From the NCBI GenBank assembly GCA_945868475.1, contig CAMBLM010000001.1, forward strand, positions 1 to 64,000: a stretch of 64,000 nt of DNA, written 5' to 3'. The position numbers were made by a program, and so were the translations under genes. The stretch is from an uncultured Ruminococcus sp. (lineage in GTDB: Bacteria; Bacillota; Clostridia; Oscillospirales; Ruminococcaceae). The notes beneath the pieces were generated by a model. It was not told where the DNA came from. It ran no database searches and saw only the letters and a program-made list of their open reading frames with translations. Shown in pieces: positions 35,164-44,607 of the stretch. Positions within the stretch are counted from its first letter, which is position 1. Every line of letters starts with the position of its first letter.

Positions 35164-35203
35164 TTATCAAATGAAAATTTAGGAGAGGTGTGGATATGTA
35201 TAA

Positions 35204-35303
35204 TACTAAACACCAATAAAACTATAGACAAAAAATCGTCGCATAATCCATATATGCAAGATTATGCTCGATTTTTTGTATAGTTTTTAATTGGTGTTTA
35301 GTA
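35204..35303. repeat. MITE copy 1 (100 bp)
   Basis: It begins TACTAAACACCAAT and ends ATTGGTGTTTAGTA; the whole is a near-perfect palindrome. It sits directly after AGGAGAGGTGTGGATATG, an orphan ribosome binding site and start, and four bases before the cysK stop. TA at both borders is consistent with a TA target duplication. Confidence 0.9.
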
Positions 35304-35307
35304 TAAA

Positions 35308-36237
35308 TTATTCTGCGAACATTGCAGTGGAGAGGTATCTTTCGCCTGTGTCGGGGAGAAGAGCAACGATTGTCTTGCCCTTGTTTTCGGGACGCTTTGC
35401 AAGCTGGATAGCTGCCCAGAGTGCTGCACCCGAGGAAATACCTACGAGAACGCCCTCTGTTCTTGCGATAAGTCTGCCTGTTTCAAATGCGTCTTCGTTT
35501 TCAACTGTGATGATCTCGTCATAGATCTTTGTGTCAAGTGTTTCAGGAACGAAACCTGCGCCGATACCCTGGATTTTGTGCGAGCCTGAAACGCCCTTGG
35601 AGAGGACAGGGGAGCCTGCAGGTTCAACTGCAACAACCTTTACGTTCGGGTTCTTGCTCTTGAGATACTTACCAACACCGCTGACTGTTCCGCCTGTGCC
35701 TACGCCTGCGACGAAGATGTCAACATTTCCGTCAGTGTCATTGTAGATCTCAACACCGGTTGTTTTTTCGTGGATAGCAGGGTTTGCAGGGTTTGTGAAC
35801 TGAGAGGGGATAAAGCTGTTCGGAATTTCCTTTGCAAGCTCTTCGGCTTTTGCGATTGCACCCTTCATTCCCTTTGCGCCCTCTGTAAGTACAAGTTCTG
35901 CACCGTAAGCTTTCATAAGGTTGCGGCGCTCAATGCTCATCGTTTCAGGCATTACGATGATGATGCGGTAGCCTCTTGCGGCTGCGATAGCGGAAAGTCC
36001 GATACCTGTGTTGCCGCTGGTAGGTTCGATGATAACGCTGCCCTCTTTGAGAAGACCTTTCTGCTCTGCGTCATCGACCATAGCCTTTGCAATACGGTCC
36101 TTTGCGCTTCCAGCAGGGTTGAAAAGTTCGAGCTTTACGAGGATCTTCGCATCAAGCTCCTTTGCCTTTTCGATCTTCTTTACTTCGAGAAGAGGTGTCT
36201 TGCCGATGAGTTCTGTTACACTTGAATAAACGTTCAT
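35308..36237 (-). CDS. cysK: Cysteine synthase A (O-acetylserine sulfhydrylase)
   Basis: 309 residues, full length. The PLP lysine is K46 in [11 protein letters not shown]; the substrate loop is TSGNTG near residue 71; GTGGTVSG near 176 holds the phosphate; SSGAAL near 266 is also typical. It makes cysteine from O-acetyl-L-serine and sulfide in the cytosol. It is monocistronic with a good promoter. A MITE lies just past its stop, leaving no obvious terminator other than the MITE palindrome. Confidence 0.95.
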   Translation of the reverse strand: MNVYSSVTELIGKTPLLEVKKIEKAKELDAKILVKLELFNPAGSAKDRIAKAMVDDAEQKGLLKEGSVIIEPTSGNTGIGLSAIAAARGYRIIIVMPETMSIERRNLMKAYGAELVLTEGAKGMKGAIAKAEELAKEIPNSFIPSQFTNPANPAIHEKTTGVEIYNDTDGNVDIFVAGVGTGGTVSGVGKYLKSKNPNVKVVAVEPAGSPVLSKGVSGSHKIQGIGAGFVPETLDTKIYDEIITVENEDAFETGRLIARTEGVLVGISSGAALWAAIQLAKRPENKGKTIVALLPDTGERYLSTAMFAE

Positions 36238-36309
36238 AATAATTACTCCTTTTAAAGTTATTGGATTTGTTATATTGGCTTTCTTATAAATCCTATGTTA
36301 TTGATATGA

Positions 36310-36338
36310 ATTATAGCACCGATTTCCTATATTGTCAA
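36310..36338 (-). promoter_or_regulatory. cysK promoter
   Basis: On the minus strand TTGACA (36338-36333) and TATAAT (36315-36310) are 17 bases apart, 72 bases before the start. Confidence 0.8.
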
Positions 36339-36531
36339 TAGGTTTTCAGGTATTTGTGATAATTTGTAAGATATGTGCATAAATGCAACGCTTTTTTAGA
36401 CTGTTTGTTATATTTTGACTATAGATGATCCTTTTACCATCAAGCTGTTTTCAACAGCTTCAAGATTGTCCGGCGGAACATACATATAAAAGAGGATAAC
36501 CGCATTTCTGCATAACAATTATGTTTATATC

Positions 36532-36575
36532 AAAAATCGGCACAAAAACTTTCGTGTGTTTTGTGCCGATTTTTT
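36532..36575 (-). terminator. Terminator of the lipoprotein operon
   Basis: AAAAATCGGCACAAA and TTTGTGCCGATTTTT pair closely, downstream of the stop at 36604. The gap 36339-36531 shows no gene. Confidence 0.75.
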
Positions 36576-36603
36576 GAATTTAGTTGATGGTTTTAAATAT
36601 CGA

Positions 36604-38034
36604 TCATATCATATCGTCCTCCGGAGCATAGCACCACTCAATATAAGCCTGCGCATTAAGACTGCATTCATCGACTTTGAAACCATTGTCAGTTTTTTTC
36701 AGCAGAACGGTAAAATCCTCCGTGAGATCATGGTCAAGCTCCCAGTTTTCACCTGCGCCGAAAGCCGTCATATACAGTATGAACACATCATCAGCCTTGC
36801 CGACAGACTTTATATATACAGTGTCCGTGCCGAGCAGTCCGCCGTCAGAGCCTGCATTTTCCGAAAGGTAAAGTTTGCCGTTTTCTTCGTGATAATTATT
36901 TGCGATAGCAGTGCCGAGGTCGGCTGTCATATTTTCGGTGAAAAGCTTTTCTGTTTTTTCGTTGAGGACATCGAGTGAAGTCACATCGCCATCGGTGACT
37001 TCATACCATGTTCTGTCATAAGCCTCTCCCTCGTACATACCGTTGTCGGCAGTTTCCTGAGTTGTGACAGTCTTGCTTGTATCAGTGTGTTTGCAAATTT
37101 CTTTGCAGTCGATATAATCATAGAAGAATTGCCCGCTCTCTTTCAGAAGCGTTTGTATCTGCTGTTTTTCCTCGTCTGTGACAGTGTATTCTCTCGGGCG
37201 GAACTCGAAGAAACCCTCACCGTAGGAAACACCGTCCAGCTTCCAACCATCATCTTCAAAAGCAAGGCTGAAAGTGAATGGTTGTATCATATCCTCGTCA
37301 TAACCCCAGTCCTCGGCATCGCCGACCCTTTCACAACTGAAAGTTATGACGTTTTCGTCAGCAGAAAAATCAACAATGCGGCTGTAACTCCAGCCTGCTT
37401 CGCCGCCGTCGCCCGAGCTTACATAAAAACTGCCGTCCTTTATCGTGTATGTACTCGGAGAATTGGAGCAAAGGTCGTCATATCCCTTTTCGGTAAGGTG
37501 CAGACAGTCGATAAGGAACTGCTTAGACCCTGTGCCGTCCAGCGGAATATAATCATCTCCCGTTTCGGTGTAAAGTCCAAAGCTTCTCCAATAGCTCCCC
37601 AAGGTCTGATACTGCATCATTTCTTCCGTGGTGAGAATATCATCATCGGTCTGACCGAGTTTCCACCTGCGCTCAACGCCGTAGCCGAAATATTTGTCTG
37701 CCGCCTCCGCAAAGAACACAGCGGCTCTTTTTCCTGCCTGCATAATTTCATCGTGAGTGGAAGCATCGGTAATGCTTATCTCGGGAAGATGGGATTCATT
37801 TATCATCTGCGAAAGCATTTCGGAAGTATCAATTGCCGAAGCTTCTTCATCCGAAGCAGGCTCGTCCTCCGAATATGTATCGGCGGTTTCCGCTTCGCTT
37901 AACGATGCAGCTTCACTTTCGGTAAATGTTGTGTCAGTACTGTCTGTGTTTTCCGTTGCCGAGCCGTTTCCGCAGGCTGTGAGCATTACGAGAGAAAGTG
38001 CTGTACAGCACGATATTATTCTGAATCTATTCAT
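36604..38034 (-). CDS. Lipoprotein of unknown function
   Basis: 476 residues from ATG 38034 (AAAGGACG upstream), not the longer frame. A lipobox LVMLTACGNGSA at residues ~15-26 follows a short charged N-terminus, then a Ser/Thr/Glu-rich linker to residue ~70 and two similar-looking alpha/beta halves (WKLDGVSYGEGFFEF and NGFKVDECSLNAQAYIEW). It is likely anchored outside the membrane. It lies 13 bases after the gene at 38048, forming an operon. No function is recognised. Confidence 0.8.
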   Translation of the reverse strand: MNRFRIISCCTALSLVMLTACGNGSATENTDSTDTTFTESEAASLSEAETADTYSEDEPASDEEASAIDTSEMLSQMINESHLPEISITDASTHDEIMQAGKRAAVFFAEAADKYFGYGVERRWKLGQTDDDILTTEEMMQYQTLGSYWRSFGLYTETGDDYIPLDGTGSKQFLIDCLHLTEKGYDDLCSNSPSTYTIKDGSFYVSSGDGGEAGWSYSRIVDFSADENVITFSCERVGDAEDWGYDEDMIQPFTFSLAFEDDGWKLDGVSYGEGFFEFRPREYTVTDEEKQQIQTLLKESGQFFYDYIDCKEICKHTDTSKTVTTQETADNGMYEGEAYDRTWYEVTDGDVTSLDVLNEKTEKLFTENMTADLGTAIANNYHEENGKLYLSENAGSDGGLLGTDTVYIKSVGKADDVFILYMTAFGAGENWELDHDLTEDFTVLLKKTDNGFKVDECSLNAQAYIEWCYAPEDDMI

Positions 38035-38047
38035 TTTGCACGTCCTT

Positions 38048-38998
38048 TTATTCCAGCGCAAGTATCTCATACTCACCGCTGTAAGGGTATTTTTGTTTAA
38101 GCTCGTTGAAAAAAGCAAAGCACTTATTGTAAAGCTGATCTGAATCAAAAGCATTTTTGTTGGCAGCGGTTATCTGACTGATATCCTTTGTATACTGTAC
38201 GCTGCAGCTCTGACCGTTAAGGTTTGTGGAGATATCGTATTGTATCGTCGGCTCGGTAAGCTCATATTCATATTCGTTGCCGAATTGTGCCGCAGCTTTG
38301 AGTATATACTGCTCGTCAAACACAGTTCCCGAATAATTTTCAATGCCGCTTTCAAGTATCATACAGTATAAGACCTGCTTGTCACGGGAGGAAAGCTTTA
38401 TTTTGCCCTCGGCTGTGCCTGCTTCGGTATCTCCGTAGAAAATTTTGCTGTCTTTCGTGTCAAAGCCGCACTTTGCACTCGGCGAAAAGAAAGTGAGCGA
38501 AAAATCACTCGGTGCTAAATCTCCTTTGCCAAGCCTGCCCGTCCATTTGCCGTTTTCGTCAAAAACATAAGCCGTACCGCATATTTTCGTCCTGCCAACG
38601 CTCATATATCCCGTGTATGTATCGAAATGATACCAGTTGTTTTTGATCTTGTGCCAGCCGTAAACACGTTCGCCGCTGATGTAATATCTTTTGCCGCGCG
38701 AGGATTTTGTAAAGCCTGTATAAACCGATTCGCGCTGTCCGTCCTTGAATTTTGTAAGGCGAAGATCCGAGCCTATTACATATGAAGAAGAAAAGTCGGC
38801 ATAAACAAGACCATCAAGCCTGTTCATATCCTTATCGCCGTAAAAATAACCGTCGGGCTGTTCGTATCTATATGCCTGAACTATGCCCTTGGTGTCAAAC
38901 GAGGGGTTCTCGCACTTGTCTATAATGCCTGCTTCCGCCGTAAAAGCTGTCATTCCCATAACGACAAGAGCAAGTGCTGATGAGATGATTTTTTTCAT
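38048..38998 (-). CDS. Secreted protein with a cell-wall-binding-like repeat
   Basis: 316 residues with a signal peptide (MKKIISSALALVVMGMTAFT then AEAG). Residues ~115-150 contain GWHKIKNNWYHFDTYTGYMS and TAYVFDENGKWTG, resembling choline/glucan-binding repeats. The C-terminal ~130 residues are alpha/beta and unassigned. It is exported and probably acts at the surface, with the lipoprotein encoded next. Confidence 0.7.
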   Translation of the reverse strand: MKKIISSALALVVMGMTAFTAEAGIIDKCENPSFDTKGIVQAYRYEQPDGYFYGDKDMNRLDGLVYADFSSSYVIGSDLRLTKFKDGQRESVYTGFTKSSRGKRYYISGERVYGWHKIKNNWYHFDTYTGYMSVGRTKICGTAYVFDENGKWTGRLGKGDLAPSDFSLTFFSPSAKCGFDTKDSKIFYGDTEAGTAEGKIKLSSRDKQVLYCMILESGIENYSGTVFDEQYILKAAAQFGNEYEYELTEPTIQYDISTNLNGQSCSVQYTKDISQITAANKNAFDSDQLYNKCFAFFNELKQKYPYSGEYEILALE

Positions 38999-39024
38999 AG
39001 TTTTTCCTCTTTTCTGTAATATAG

Positions 39025-39468
39025 TTAAACAGAGCTGTTTGTTTTTCCGTATCTTATATTGTTTACCAGCTTAAAAAGCTCATTTCTGTCTATTTTATAA
39101 TATTTTTCTGCGTATTCGTCAATTCGCTTTTTTAAGCTTTTCATAAATTCATCCGAAGTCTGATGCTGCTCTGCTTTGATAATGCAGTAAACTACAGTTG
39201 CAATGACAAACACCGCTTTCGGGAGAATTTCAAACGCTGTCACTATCGAAACCGCCGAATAGATCAGCGTGAGAACCGCAGAGATCATAAGCGTTTTGCC
39301 GTTTGTTTTTGCCGTGCTTTCGGCGGAGGCGTTCTTTTGCTCCTCAGTCATATCATTGTAGCCTGCAACAAGCTCGGCGCACTTTCCGCTCAGAAACAGA
39401 AACGCCAGCAGACCCATCAGAACGCCGAAACAAAGCGCCGTAACGCCTGTTACCATTATGCCCGTCAT
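39025..39468 (-). CDS. DUF3784 family membrane protein
   Basis: 147 residues. An N-terminal membrane segment (CFGVLMGLLAFLFLSGKCAE) is followed by the DUF3784 marker ELVAGYNDMTEEQKNAS, then two more hydrophobic helices (residues ~57-95) and a charged cytosolic tail. It is co-oriented with the secreted protein gene 26 bases downstream. Function is unknown. Confidence 0.8.
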   Translation of the reverse strand: MTGIMVTGVTALCFGVLMGLLAFLFLSGKCAELVAGYNDMTEEQKNASAESTAKTNGKTLMISAVLTLIYSAVSIVTAFEILPKAVFVIATVVYCIIKAEQHQTSDEFMKSLKKRIDEYAEKYYKIDRNELFKLVNNIRYGKTNSSV

Positions 39469-39501
39469 ACCGCATTGCTCCTTTACAAAATTTGACTGTT
39501 T

Positions 39502-39719
39502 TTAATCAACGATCTTTACGGATTCAGCCATTGCTATCATCTCGGCTTTGCTCACATCGTAATTTCCGTCGTAAATTGCATCTATTGTAAAAACGTAATC
39601 ACCGTTATCCCAGGCTACCATCTTTGCATACAGACCGTCCATATCGATATAGTAGCCCTCAAAGCCGTTCACATAGACCGTTTCCATTTCAAAACCCTCT
39701 GTGTTGACCGCAACATTGT
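39502..39719 (-). pseudogene. C-terminal fragment of a DUF4367-like secreted protein
   Basis: The frame is open from the MITE border: YNVAVNTEGFE then METVYVNGFEGYYIDMDGLY and WDNGDYVFTIDAIYDGNYDV, ending KAEMIAMAESVKIVD. This matches the C-terminal end of DUF4367 proteins. The N-terminal part is absent; beyond the MITE (39722-39821) only a ribosome binding site, ATG and two codons remain. Confidence 0.6.
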
Positions 39720-39721
39720 AA

Positions 39722-39821
39722 TACTAAACACCAATAAAACTATAGACAAAAAATCTGCGCAAAAACCATATATCAGAGTTTTTGCTTGATTTTTTGTATA
39801 GTTTTTAATTGGTGTTTAGTA
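39722..39821. repeat. MITE copy 2 (100 bp)
   Basis: TACTAAACACCAAT...ATTGGTGTTTAGTA, palindromic; flanked on the far side by GGAGGAGGTGCTGTAAATG (minus strand). The stretch 39822-40139 otherwise holds only a probable promoter for that orphan start and the terminator at 40047. Confidence 0.9.
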
Positions 39822-40046
39822 TAAGAGTCCATTTACAGCACCTCCTCCACAACCATAATAAATACGGATAATATTGGTTATAAGAAGCAATTCAAACCTT
39901 TTGAGTGTTTGAAAAATTTCTCGTAGTCTATTTCAATTATACTGTTTTTAATTTAACAAATAAACATAATAAGGTAAAGATATGTATTCGTTTTTCCGAT
40001 TTTTCCAATATGTTTTTTTGATAGAAAAAATTATATAAATCTGCAC

Positions 40047-40080
40047 AAAAAATCACCTCAAAAATTTGAGGTGATTTTTT
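40047..40080 (-). terminator. Terminator of the CPBP gene
   Basis: AAAAAATCACCTCAAA (40047-40062) pairs with TTTGAGGTGATTTTTT (40065-40080), 60 bases past the stop. Confidence 0.8.
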
Positions 40081-40139
40081 ACAATTCTATTTTATTATGT
40101 GATTTATACCAATTTTTGAGATAATTGTAGATAGCATTC

Positions 40140-40979
40140 TTATTTTTTTACATATTTAGGAATATAATATAATTTTGCATAAATTAAAATTGCTATAAGA
40201 ATAAATACATCAATAACTATAATAGGCTTCGAATAAACTATAAATCCATTATTTTTTATTGCTATTGGTGAACCCAAAAAGTGAATTTTATCTGTATAAA
40301 GAAATGCTATAGCATTACGAAACATATGTATTGCGATAGGATATACTAAATTCTGAAAGCGGTAATATATTAAACATAAGAAAAGAGAAAAAGTAAACAT
40401 AGAGGTAATGCCTTGTATTCCGTAACCGTGGCATATTGCAAATGTAAATGATATAACGATACATATGAAGACTTTTTTAAATTTGCCACGCAACAACTCA
40501 ATTTCAGCAAATCTGAATACAATTTCTTCAATAATTGGTGCAATAAAAATTAACTCAATTATAGTAACTAACGTAATTGATGTTTCATTAGAAGCATCGG
40601 TATGTATATTATTAGATAAAGCTAATGCCACGCATTGTAGAATTATATCTTGCAGTGCATGAATACCAAACGTTCCTGCTATGATAATAGAAAAATCAAT
40701 TTTTTTAATTGAAAAAGCTGATTTTAAAGATATCCCACTATCTTTATAGACAAGTATGCACGTTATTACTCCAGAAATTATATAAGCTGAAATATTAAAT
40801 ATATTTTTTATAACAATTGAATCAGAATCAAAAGAGAATAATTCTCCTAAGAAACCTCTTAGAACACTTAAAACCAATCCAGTCGCCAAAAATATAAATA
40901 AAGTTGCAATGCATGAGATAATGGCTTTTTGTTTTTCTTTATGTGTAACATTTACGTGTGCTTGGTTCCGTCTATCCAT
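40140..40979 (-). CDS. CPBP family intramembrane metalloprotease
   Basis: 279 residues from ATG 40979 (AGGAATG upstream). About seven hydrophobic segments. The family signature is PIIEEIVFRF (EExxxR, residues ~148-155), followed by ICHGYGIQ (His) and YPIAIHMFRNA (HxxxN). These proteases act in prenyl-protein or bacteriocin-immunity roles. Strongly AT-rich codon use contrasts with the MATE and PP2C genes to the right, suggesting transfer. Confidence 0.85.
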   Translation of the reverse strand: MDRRNQAHVNVTHKEKQKAIISCIATLFIFLATGLVLSVLRGFLGELFSFDSDSIVIKNIFNISAYIISGVITCILVYKDSGISLKSAFSIKKIDFSIIIAGTFGIHALQDIILQCVALALSNNIHTDASNETSITLVTIIELIFIAPIIEEIVFRFAEIELLRGKFKKVFICIVISFTFAICHGYGIQGITSMFTFSLFLCLIYYRFQNLVYPIAIHMFRNAIAFLYTDKIHFLGSPIAIKNNGFIVYSKPIIVIDVFILIAILIYAKLYYIPKYVKK

Positions 40980-41074
40980 TTTATTTTCATTCCTTTTGTT
41001 AATATGTATATAAAAATGCCACAATAGCTGACCACCTGAAAATTAAATTGTGAAAAATTTCAAACGTGTTTTTA

Positions 41075-41174
41075 TACTAAACACCAATTAAAAACTATAC
41101 AAAAAATCGAGCATAATCTTGCATATATGGATTATGCGACGATTTTTTGTCTATAGTTTTATTGGTGTTTAGTA
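41075..41174. repeat. MITE copy 3 (100 bp)
   Basis: TACTAAACACCAATTAAAAA...ATTGGTGTTTAGTA, in the opposite orientation to copies 1 and 2. It lies at one end of the IS5-like remnant. Confidence 0.9.
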
Positions 41175-41815
41175 TTAAAAGTACCCCTGTATCCTTGATC
41201 GGCACGAACGCCAATAAGTGTGGGATAACGATATAAAGCTTTTTCAAAAGTATATACTCCGCCCTTGGTATCGTGAATGTTGCCGGCATGGACGTGTACA
41301 CAAAGCAGATTTCCCGATGTATCTGTTACTATATGCCGCTTTCGTCCTTTTGTTTTTTCCCTCCGTCATATCCTCGGTTTTCATTTGATGATACTGTTTT
41401 ATACTAAACACCAATTAAAAACTATATAAAAAATCAAGCAAAAACTCTGATATATGGGTTTTGCGCCGATTTTTTGTCTATAGTTTTATTGGTGTTTAGT
41501 ATTAGCACTTTGTGAATCAATCAAAGCATAGCTTGGAGCTTCTTTTCTACCTTTTGCCAAACGAACTTTTTTGACCGGTGCTTTCTGTATTTTATCCCAT
41601 ATTCCATTCAGACAAGCTCTTCTATAGAAGCTATATACGGTCTTCCACTTAGGAAAATCTTTTGGCAGGTTCCTCCATTGACACCCTGTTTTCACCAAGT
41701 AAAATACCGCATTTATCTGTTCTCACTTTTCTTCCAAGCTCCTGTATTTTGCTTCCTGTAATATTGGTTTTATTATTTCCCATTGACTTTCCGTCATATC
41801 ACTTGTATATCTCAT
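41175..41815 (-). pseudogene. IS5-like transposase, broken by a MITE and a stop
   Basis: From ATG 41815 the frame gives MRYTSDMTESQWEIIKPILQ, then an in-frame TGA, then QINAVFYLVKTGCQWRNLPK and YALIDSQSANTKHQ up to MITE copy 4. After it comes NENRGYDGGKKTKGRKRHIV, TDTSGNLLCVHVHAGNIHDT and VRADQGYRGT, up to MITE copy 3. These are the DDE-type blocks of IS5/IS427-like transposases. The gene cannot work. A terminal-like sequence CTTGTGAAGACAAGTTCTTA lies near 41840. Confidence 0.85.
41402..41501. repeat. MITE copy 4 (100 bp), inside the transposase
   Basis: TACTAAACACCAATTAAAAA...ATTGGTGTTTAGTA. It interrupts the DSQSANT...GYDGGKK region of the transposase, so insertion into the IS is direct. 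Confidence 0.9.
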
Positions 41816-41983
41816 TGTTCTTTTATTATACCACATTTATCTTGTGAAGACAAGTTCTTACTTCAATAAAACCGACATAATTTTATTTTTTGCAGTTTAG
41901 ACAAACACTGCACTTGGAAAATGTGAATGTCTGCTAAATATCCGTTCCTATATCATCGAAAAATCCTGCGTTGAAAAATTCTC

Positions 41984-42028
41984 TTGACAAATCATAAATA
42001 TATGTATATAATTATCGTCGGTAATTAT
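41984..42028 (+). promoter_or_regulatory. marR-MATE promoter with operator candidate
   Basis: TTGACA (41984-41989) and TATAAT (42007-42012) with a 17-base spacer. ATAATTA-TCGTCGG-TAATTAT (42008-42028) overlaps the -10 and is a likely autoregulatory MarR site. The gap 41816-41983 has no gene. Confidence 0.8.
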
Positions 42029-42051
42029 CATTAATAACTATAGGAGGAAAT

Positions 42052-42501
42052 ATGACACCCGAAAAAGTAAAAGAAATGCTTGATGCCTGCTATCTGGCAA
42101 AAAGGATAAGGGAACTCCTGCCCGAACTGCCGAAGGGCGTTGCGCCGTCGTATATCCAGTATCTCGATACGATAAGGCGGCTCGAACAGAACGGTGAAAA
42201 GGTGAAGATATCCGATGTAAGCGAGGCTCTCGGACTGCCACGACCAGGTGTGACCCGAACTGTGAGGGAAATGGAGGAAAAAGGCTACCTCCGCAAGCTT
42301 TCCTCGGACGAGGACGGCAGGATAATCTACATTTCCGTCACTCAAAAGGGCGAGGAGCTGTCCGAACGGTATGACAAGACCTATTTTTCCGAATTATCGG
42401 AGGAGCTTGACGATATCTCGGACGAAGAAGCGGACGGAATGATCTCCGCTGTTGAAAAATTCTATAAAGTAATGAGCGAAAGGAAGAAAAGAATTGGATA
42501 A
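42052..42501 (+). CDS. MarR family transcriptional regulator
   Basis: 149 residues. The winged helix-turn-helix is SYIQYLDTIRRLEQNGEKVK then ISDVSEALGLPRPGVTRTVR and the wing LRKLSSDEDGRIIYISVTQK. A TAGGAGGAAAT site precedes ATG. It overlaps the MATE gene by eight bases and likely represses the pair from the palindrome at 42008-42028, as such regulators often do for drug exporters. Confidence 0.9.
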   Translation: MTPEKVKEMLDACYLAKRIRELLPELPKGVAPSYIQYLDTIRRLEQNGEKVKISDVSEALGLPRPGVTRTVREMEEKGYLRKLSSDEDGRIIYISVTQKGEELSERYDKTYFSELSEELDDISDEEADGMISAVEKFYKVMSERKKRIG

Positions 42502-43846
42502 TTCAAGATCGGATTTTACACAAGGAAAAATTTTGAATAAGCTTGTAAGCTTTATGATGCCGATACTCGGCGCGCTCGTTCTCCAAGCGGCTTACGGCGC
42601 AGTTGACCTGCTCGTTGTCGGACGTTTCGGAACGACTGCCGGATTGTCGGCTGTTTCAACGGGAAGTCAGGTGCTTAACCTTGTAACATTCGTCATCATT
42701 CAGCTTGCAATGGGAATGACGGTGCTTATCGCGCGTTATATCGGCGAAAAAAGGCAGGAGAATATAGGTCCTGTCATCGGCGGCTCAACGGTCGTTTTTT
42801 TGATAATATCCGCCGTTCTTTTTGTTGTGATGATATGCTTTGCAAAGCCGATATCATCGCTTATGCAAGCACCCGAAGAAGCTCTTGAAGCAACGGCGGC
42901 TTATGTACGCATCTGCGGCGGAGGAATTTTCTTCATCGTTGCATATAATCTCCTTGCAGCGATATTCCGAGGTCTGGGCGACAGCCGTTCTCCGCTGATA
43001 TTCGTTGCGGTGGCCTGTGCCGTCAATATCATAGGCGACCTTGTTCTCGTCGCAGGATTTAAAATGGACGCTTCGGGTGCGGCTTTCGCTACAGTATTTG
43101 CTCAGGCGGTGAGCGTTGTATTTGCCCTGCTTCTTCTCAGAAAAAGAAAGCTCCCGTTCAGGATCTCCAAGGGCGATTTCAGGATAAACCGCCAGTGCCA
43201 AAGAGCGTTCAGGGTCGGACTTCCGCTCGCATTTCAGGAGTGCCTTACACAGATATCGTTCCTTGCACTCTGTGCTTTCGTAAACAGGCTCGGACTCGAA
43301 GCTTCTTCGGGATACGGTGTTGCCTGCAAGATAGTAAGCTTCGCAATGCTTATCCCGAGTTCGATAATGCAGTCGATGGCATCGTTCGTTTCGCAGAATG
43401 TAGGCGCAGGGAACGAGAAAAGAGCGCAGAGATCGATGTTCACGGGAATGGGTATCGGTGTCATCATCGGCTGTATAGCTTTTGTGCTTGTAATGTTCAG
43501 GGGCGACCTGCTGACAGGAATATTCACAACAGACGCCGCAGTTGTGCAGAACGGCTATGACTATCTCAAAGGCTTCGCACCCGAAACGATCGTCACGGCG
43601 ATACTGTTCAGTATGATCGGTTACTTCAACGGTCACGACAAAACGCTCTGGGTAATGATACAGGGACTTGTTCAGACCCTGCTCGTTCGTTTGCCGCTTG
43701 CATATTTTATGAGTATACAGCCGAACGCAAGCCTTACAAAAATAGGTCTTGCCGCACCTGCCGCAACGGTTTTTGGAATTATCCTCAATGTTATCTTCTT
43801 CATATACATAAATAAAAAGCAGGAAAAATCAGCAACAGAACAATAA
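42494..43846 (+). CDS. MATE family efflux transporter
   Basis: 450 residues, normal for MATE, with twelve hydrophobic segments. Family features include the opening GKILNKLVSFMMPILGALVL, VGRFGTTAGLSAVSTGSQV, the mid-loop FRGLGDSRSPLIFV and VSQNVGAGNEKRA. It exports cationic compounds using Na+ or H+. The start is a TTG (42494) after GGAAG and overlaps marR, so it is coupled to it. Confidence 0.92.
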   Translation: MDNSRSDFTQGKILNKLVSFMMPILGALVLQAAYGAVDLLVVGRFGTTAGLSAVSTGSQVLNLVTFVIIQLAMGMTVLIARYIGEKRQENIGPVIGGSTVVFLIISAVLFVVMICFAKPISSLMQAPEEALEATAAYVRICGGGIFFIVAYNLLAAIFRGLGDSRSPLIFVAVACAVNIIGDLVLVAGFKMDASGAAFATVFAQAVSVVFALLLLRKRKLPFRISKGDFRINRQCQRAFRVGLPLAFQECLTQISFLALCAFVNRLGLEASSGYGVACKIVSFAMLIPSSIMQSMASFVSQNVGAGNEKRAQRSMFTGMGIGVIIGCIAFVLVMFRGDLLTGIFTTDAAVVQNGYDYLKGFAPETIVTAILFSMIGYFNGHDKTLWVMIQGLVQTLLVRLPLAYFMSIQPNASLTKIGLAAPAATVFGIILNVIFFIYINKKQEKSATEQ

Positions 43847-43893
43847 AAACTGCGCTCCGCACAAAGCATTTTCGCCGTGCGGAGCGCAGTTTT
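43846..43893. terminator. Bidirectional terminator between MATE and PP2C genes
   Basis: AAAACTGCGCTCCGCAC and GTGCGGAGCGCAGTTTT form a long GC-rich stem; it touches the stop codons of both converging genes. Confidence 0.9.
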
Positions 43894-44596
43894 ATTTGTC
43901 AATATGAAATATGCCGCAGACGACAGTGTAGTTGTCGCCCTTGTTTTCGGCACGGCGGATATGGCGTTTGAGCATATTTTTCACCCAGTCGTGCGCCTTT
44001 GCCGATTTGAGCAGGTCTATCTCCATTTCCGTTTCGTAAACATATTCCCAGAAGCCGTCGCTGCATACAAGAAAAGCGTCATCGTCGCAGATCTTTATCG
44101 GCGGATATTTCCGTTTCAGTTCAAGCTCCTCTTTTTCGCCGAGAACTTTCAGCAGCTTGGAGCGATCCTCACTGCCCCTTATCTCGGAAAAGCTCATTGT
44201 CCCCATATCGACAGCTGCCTGACAGACGGAGTGATCTTTCGTCACCGCCGAGAGCTTTCCTCTGCGAAAATAATATACCCTGCTGTCGCCGACATTTGCA
44301 TAGCGGAACATACCCTTTTCGGCAAAGCCTGCGGCAGCGGTAGTCCTGCCCTCGCCGAGAGCGTAAACGCAGCTGTTTGCGCCTTTGAGAAGCTCATCTA
44401 TCCTTTTGTCGTCATAGCCGCCCGTACAGTTCTCGTTGAAAAATCTTATCGCCGCAGCGGAAGCGGCTTCGCCCCGTTCGTGTCCGCCAAGACCGTCCGC
44501 AACGATGAAAACGCCTTTTTCCGTGCTGCAAAGGTAGGAATCCTCGTTGATATCGTGTCCGCCCTCTGCGGAATAAACGGCAGTGTCTATCCTCAT
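43892..44596 (-). CDS. PP2C family protein phosphatase
   Basis: 234 residues. PP2C metal motifs are NEDSYLCS (~17), VADGLGGHERGEAAS (~30-44), VGDSRVYYF (~102), SDGFWEYV (~180) and KGDNYTVV (~222). It removes phosphate from Ser/Thr residues, opposing the two kinases encoded upstream. It is the last gene of the operon starting near 51.6 kb, 11 bases after the protease gene. Confidence 0.92.
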   Translation of the reverse strand: MRIDTAVYSAEGGHDINEDSYLCSTEKGVFIVADGLGGHERGEAASAAAIRFFNENCTGGYDDKRIDELLKGANSCVYALGEGRTTAAAGFAEKGMFRYANVGDSRVYYFRRGKLSAVTKDHSVCQAAVDMGTMSFSEIRGSEDRSKLLKVLGEKEELELKRKYPPIKICDDDAFLVCSDGFWEYVYETEMEIDLLKSAKAHDWVKNMLKRHIRRAENKGDNYTVVCGIFHIDK

Positions 44597-44607
44597 ATTA
44601 TCCCTCT

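Noticed and set aside
42854-43636. A 260-codon minus-strand frame opposite the MATE gene
   Set aside because: Shadow frame; Arg/Glu/Tyr-rich composition typical of antisense of GC-biased membrane genes.
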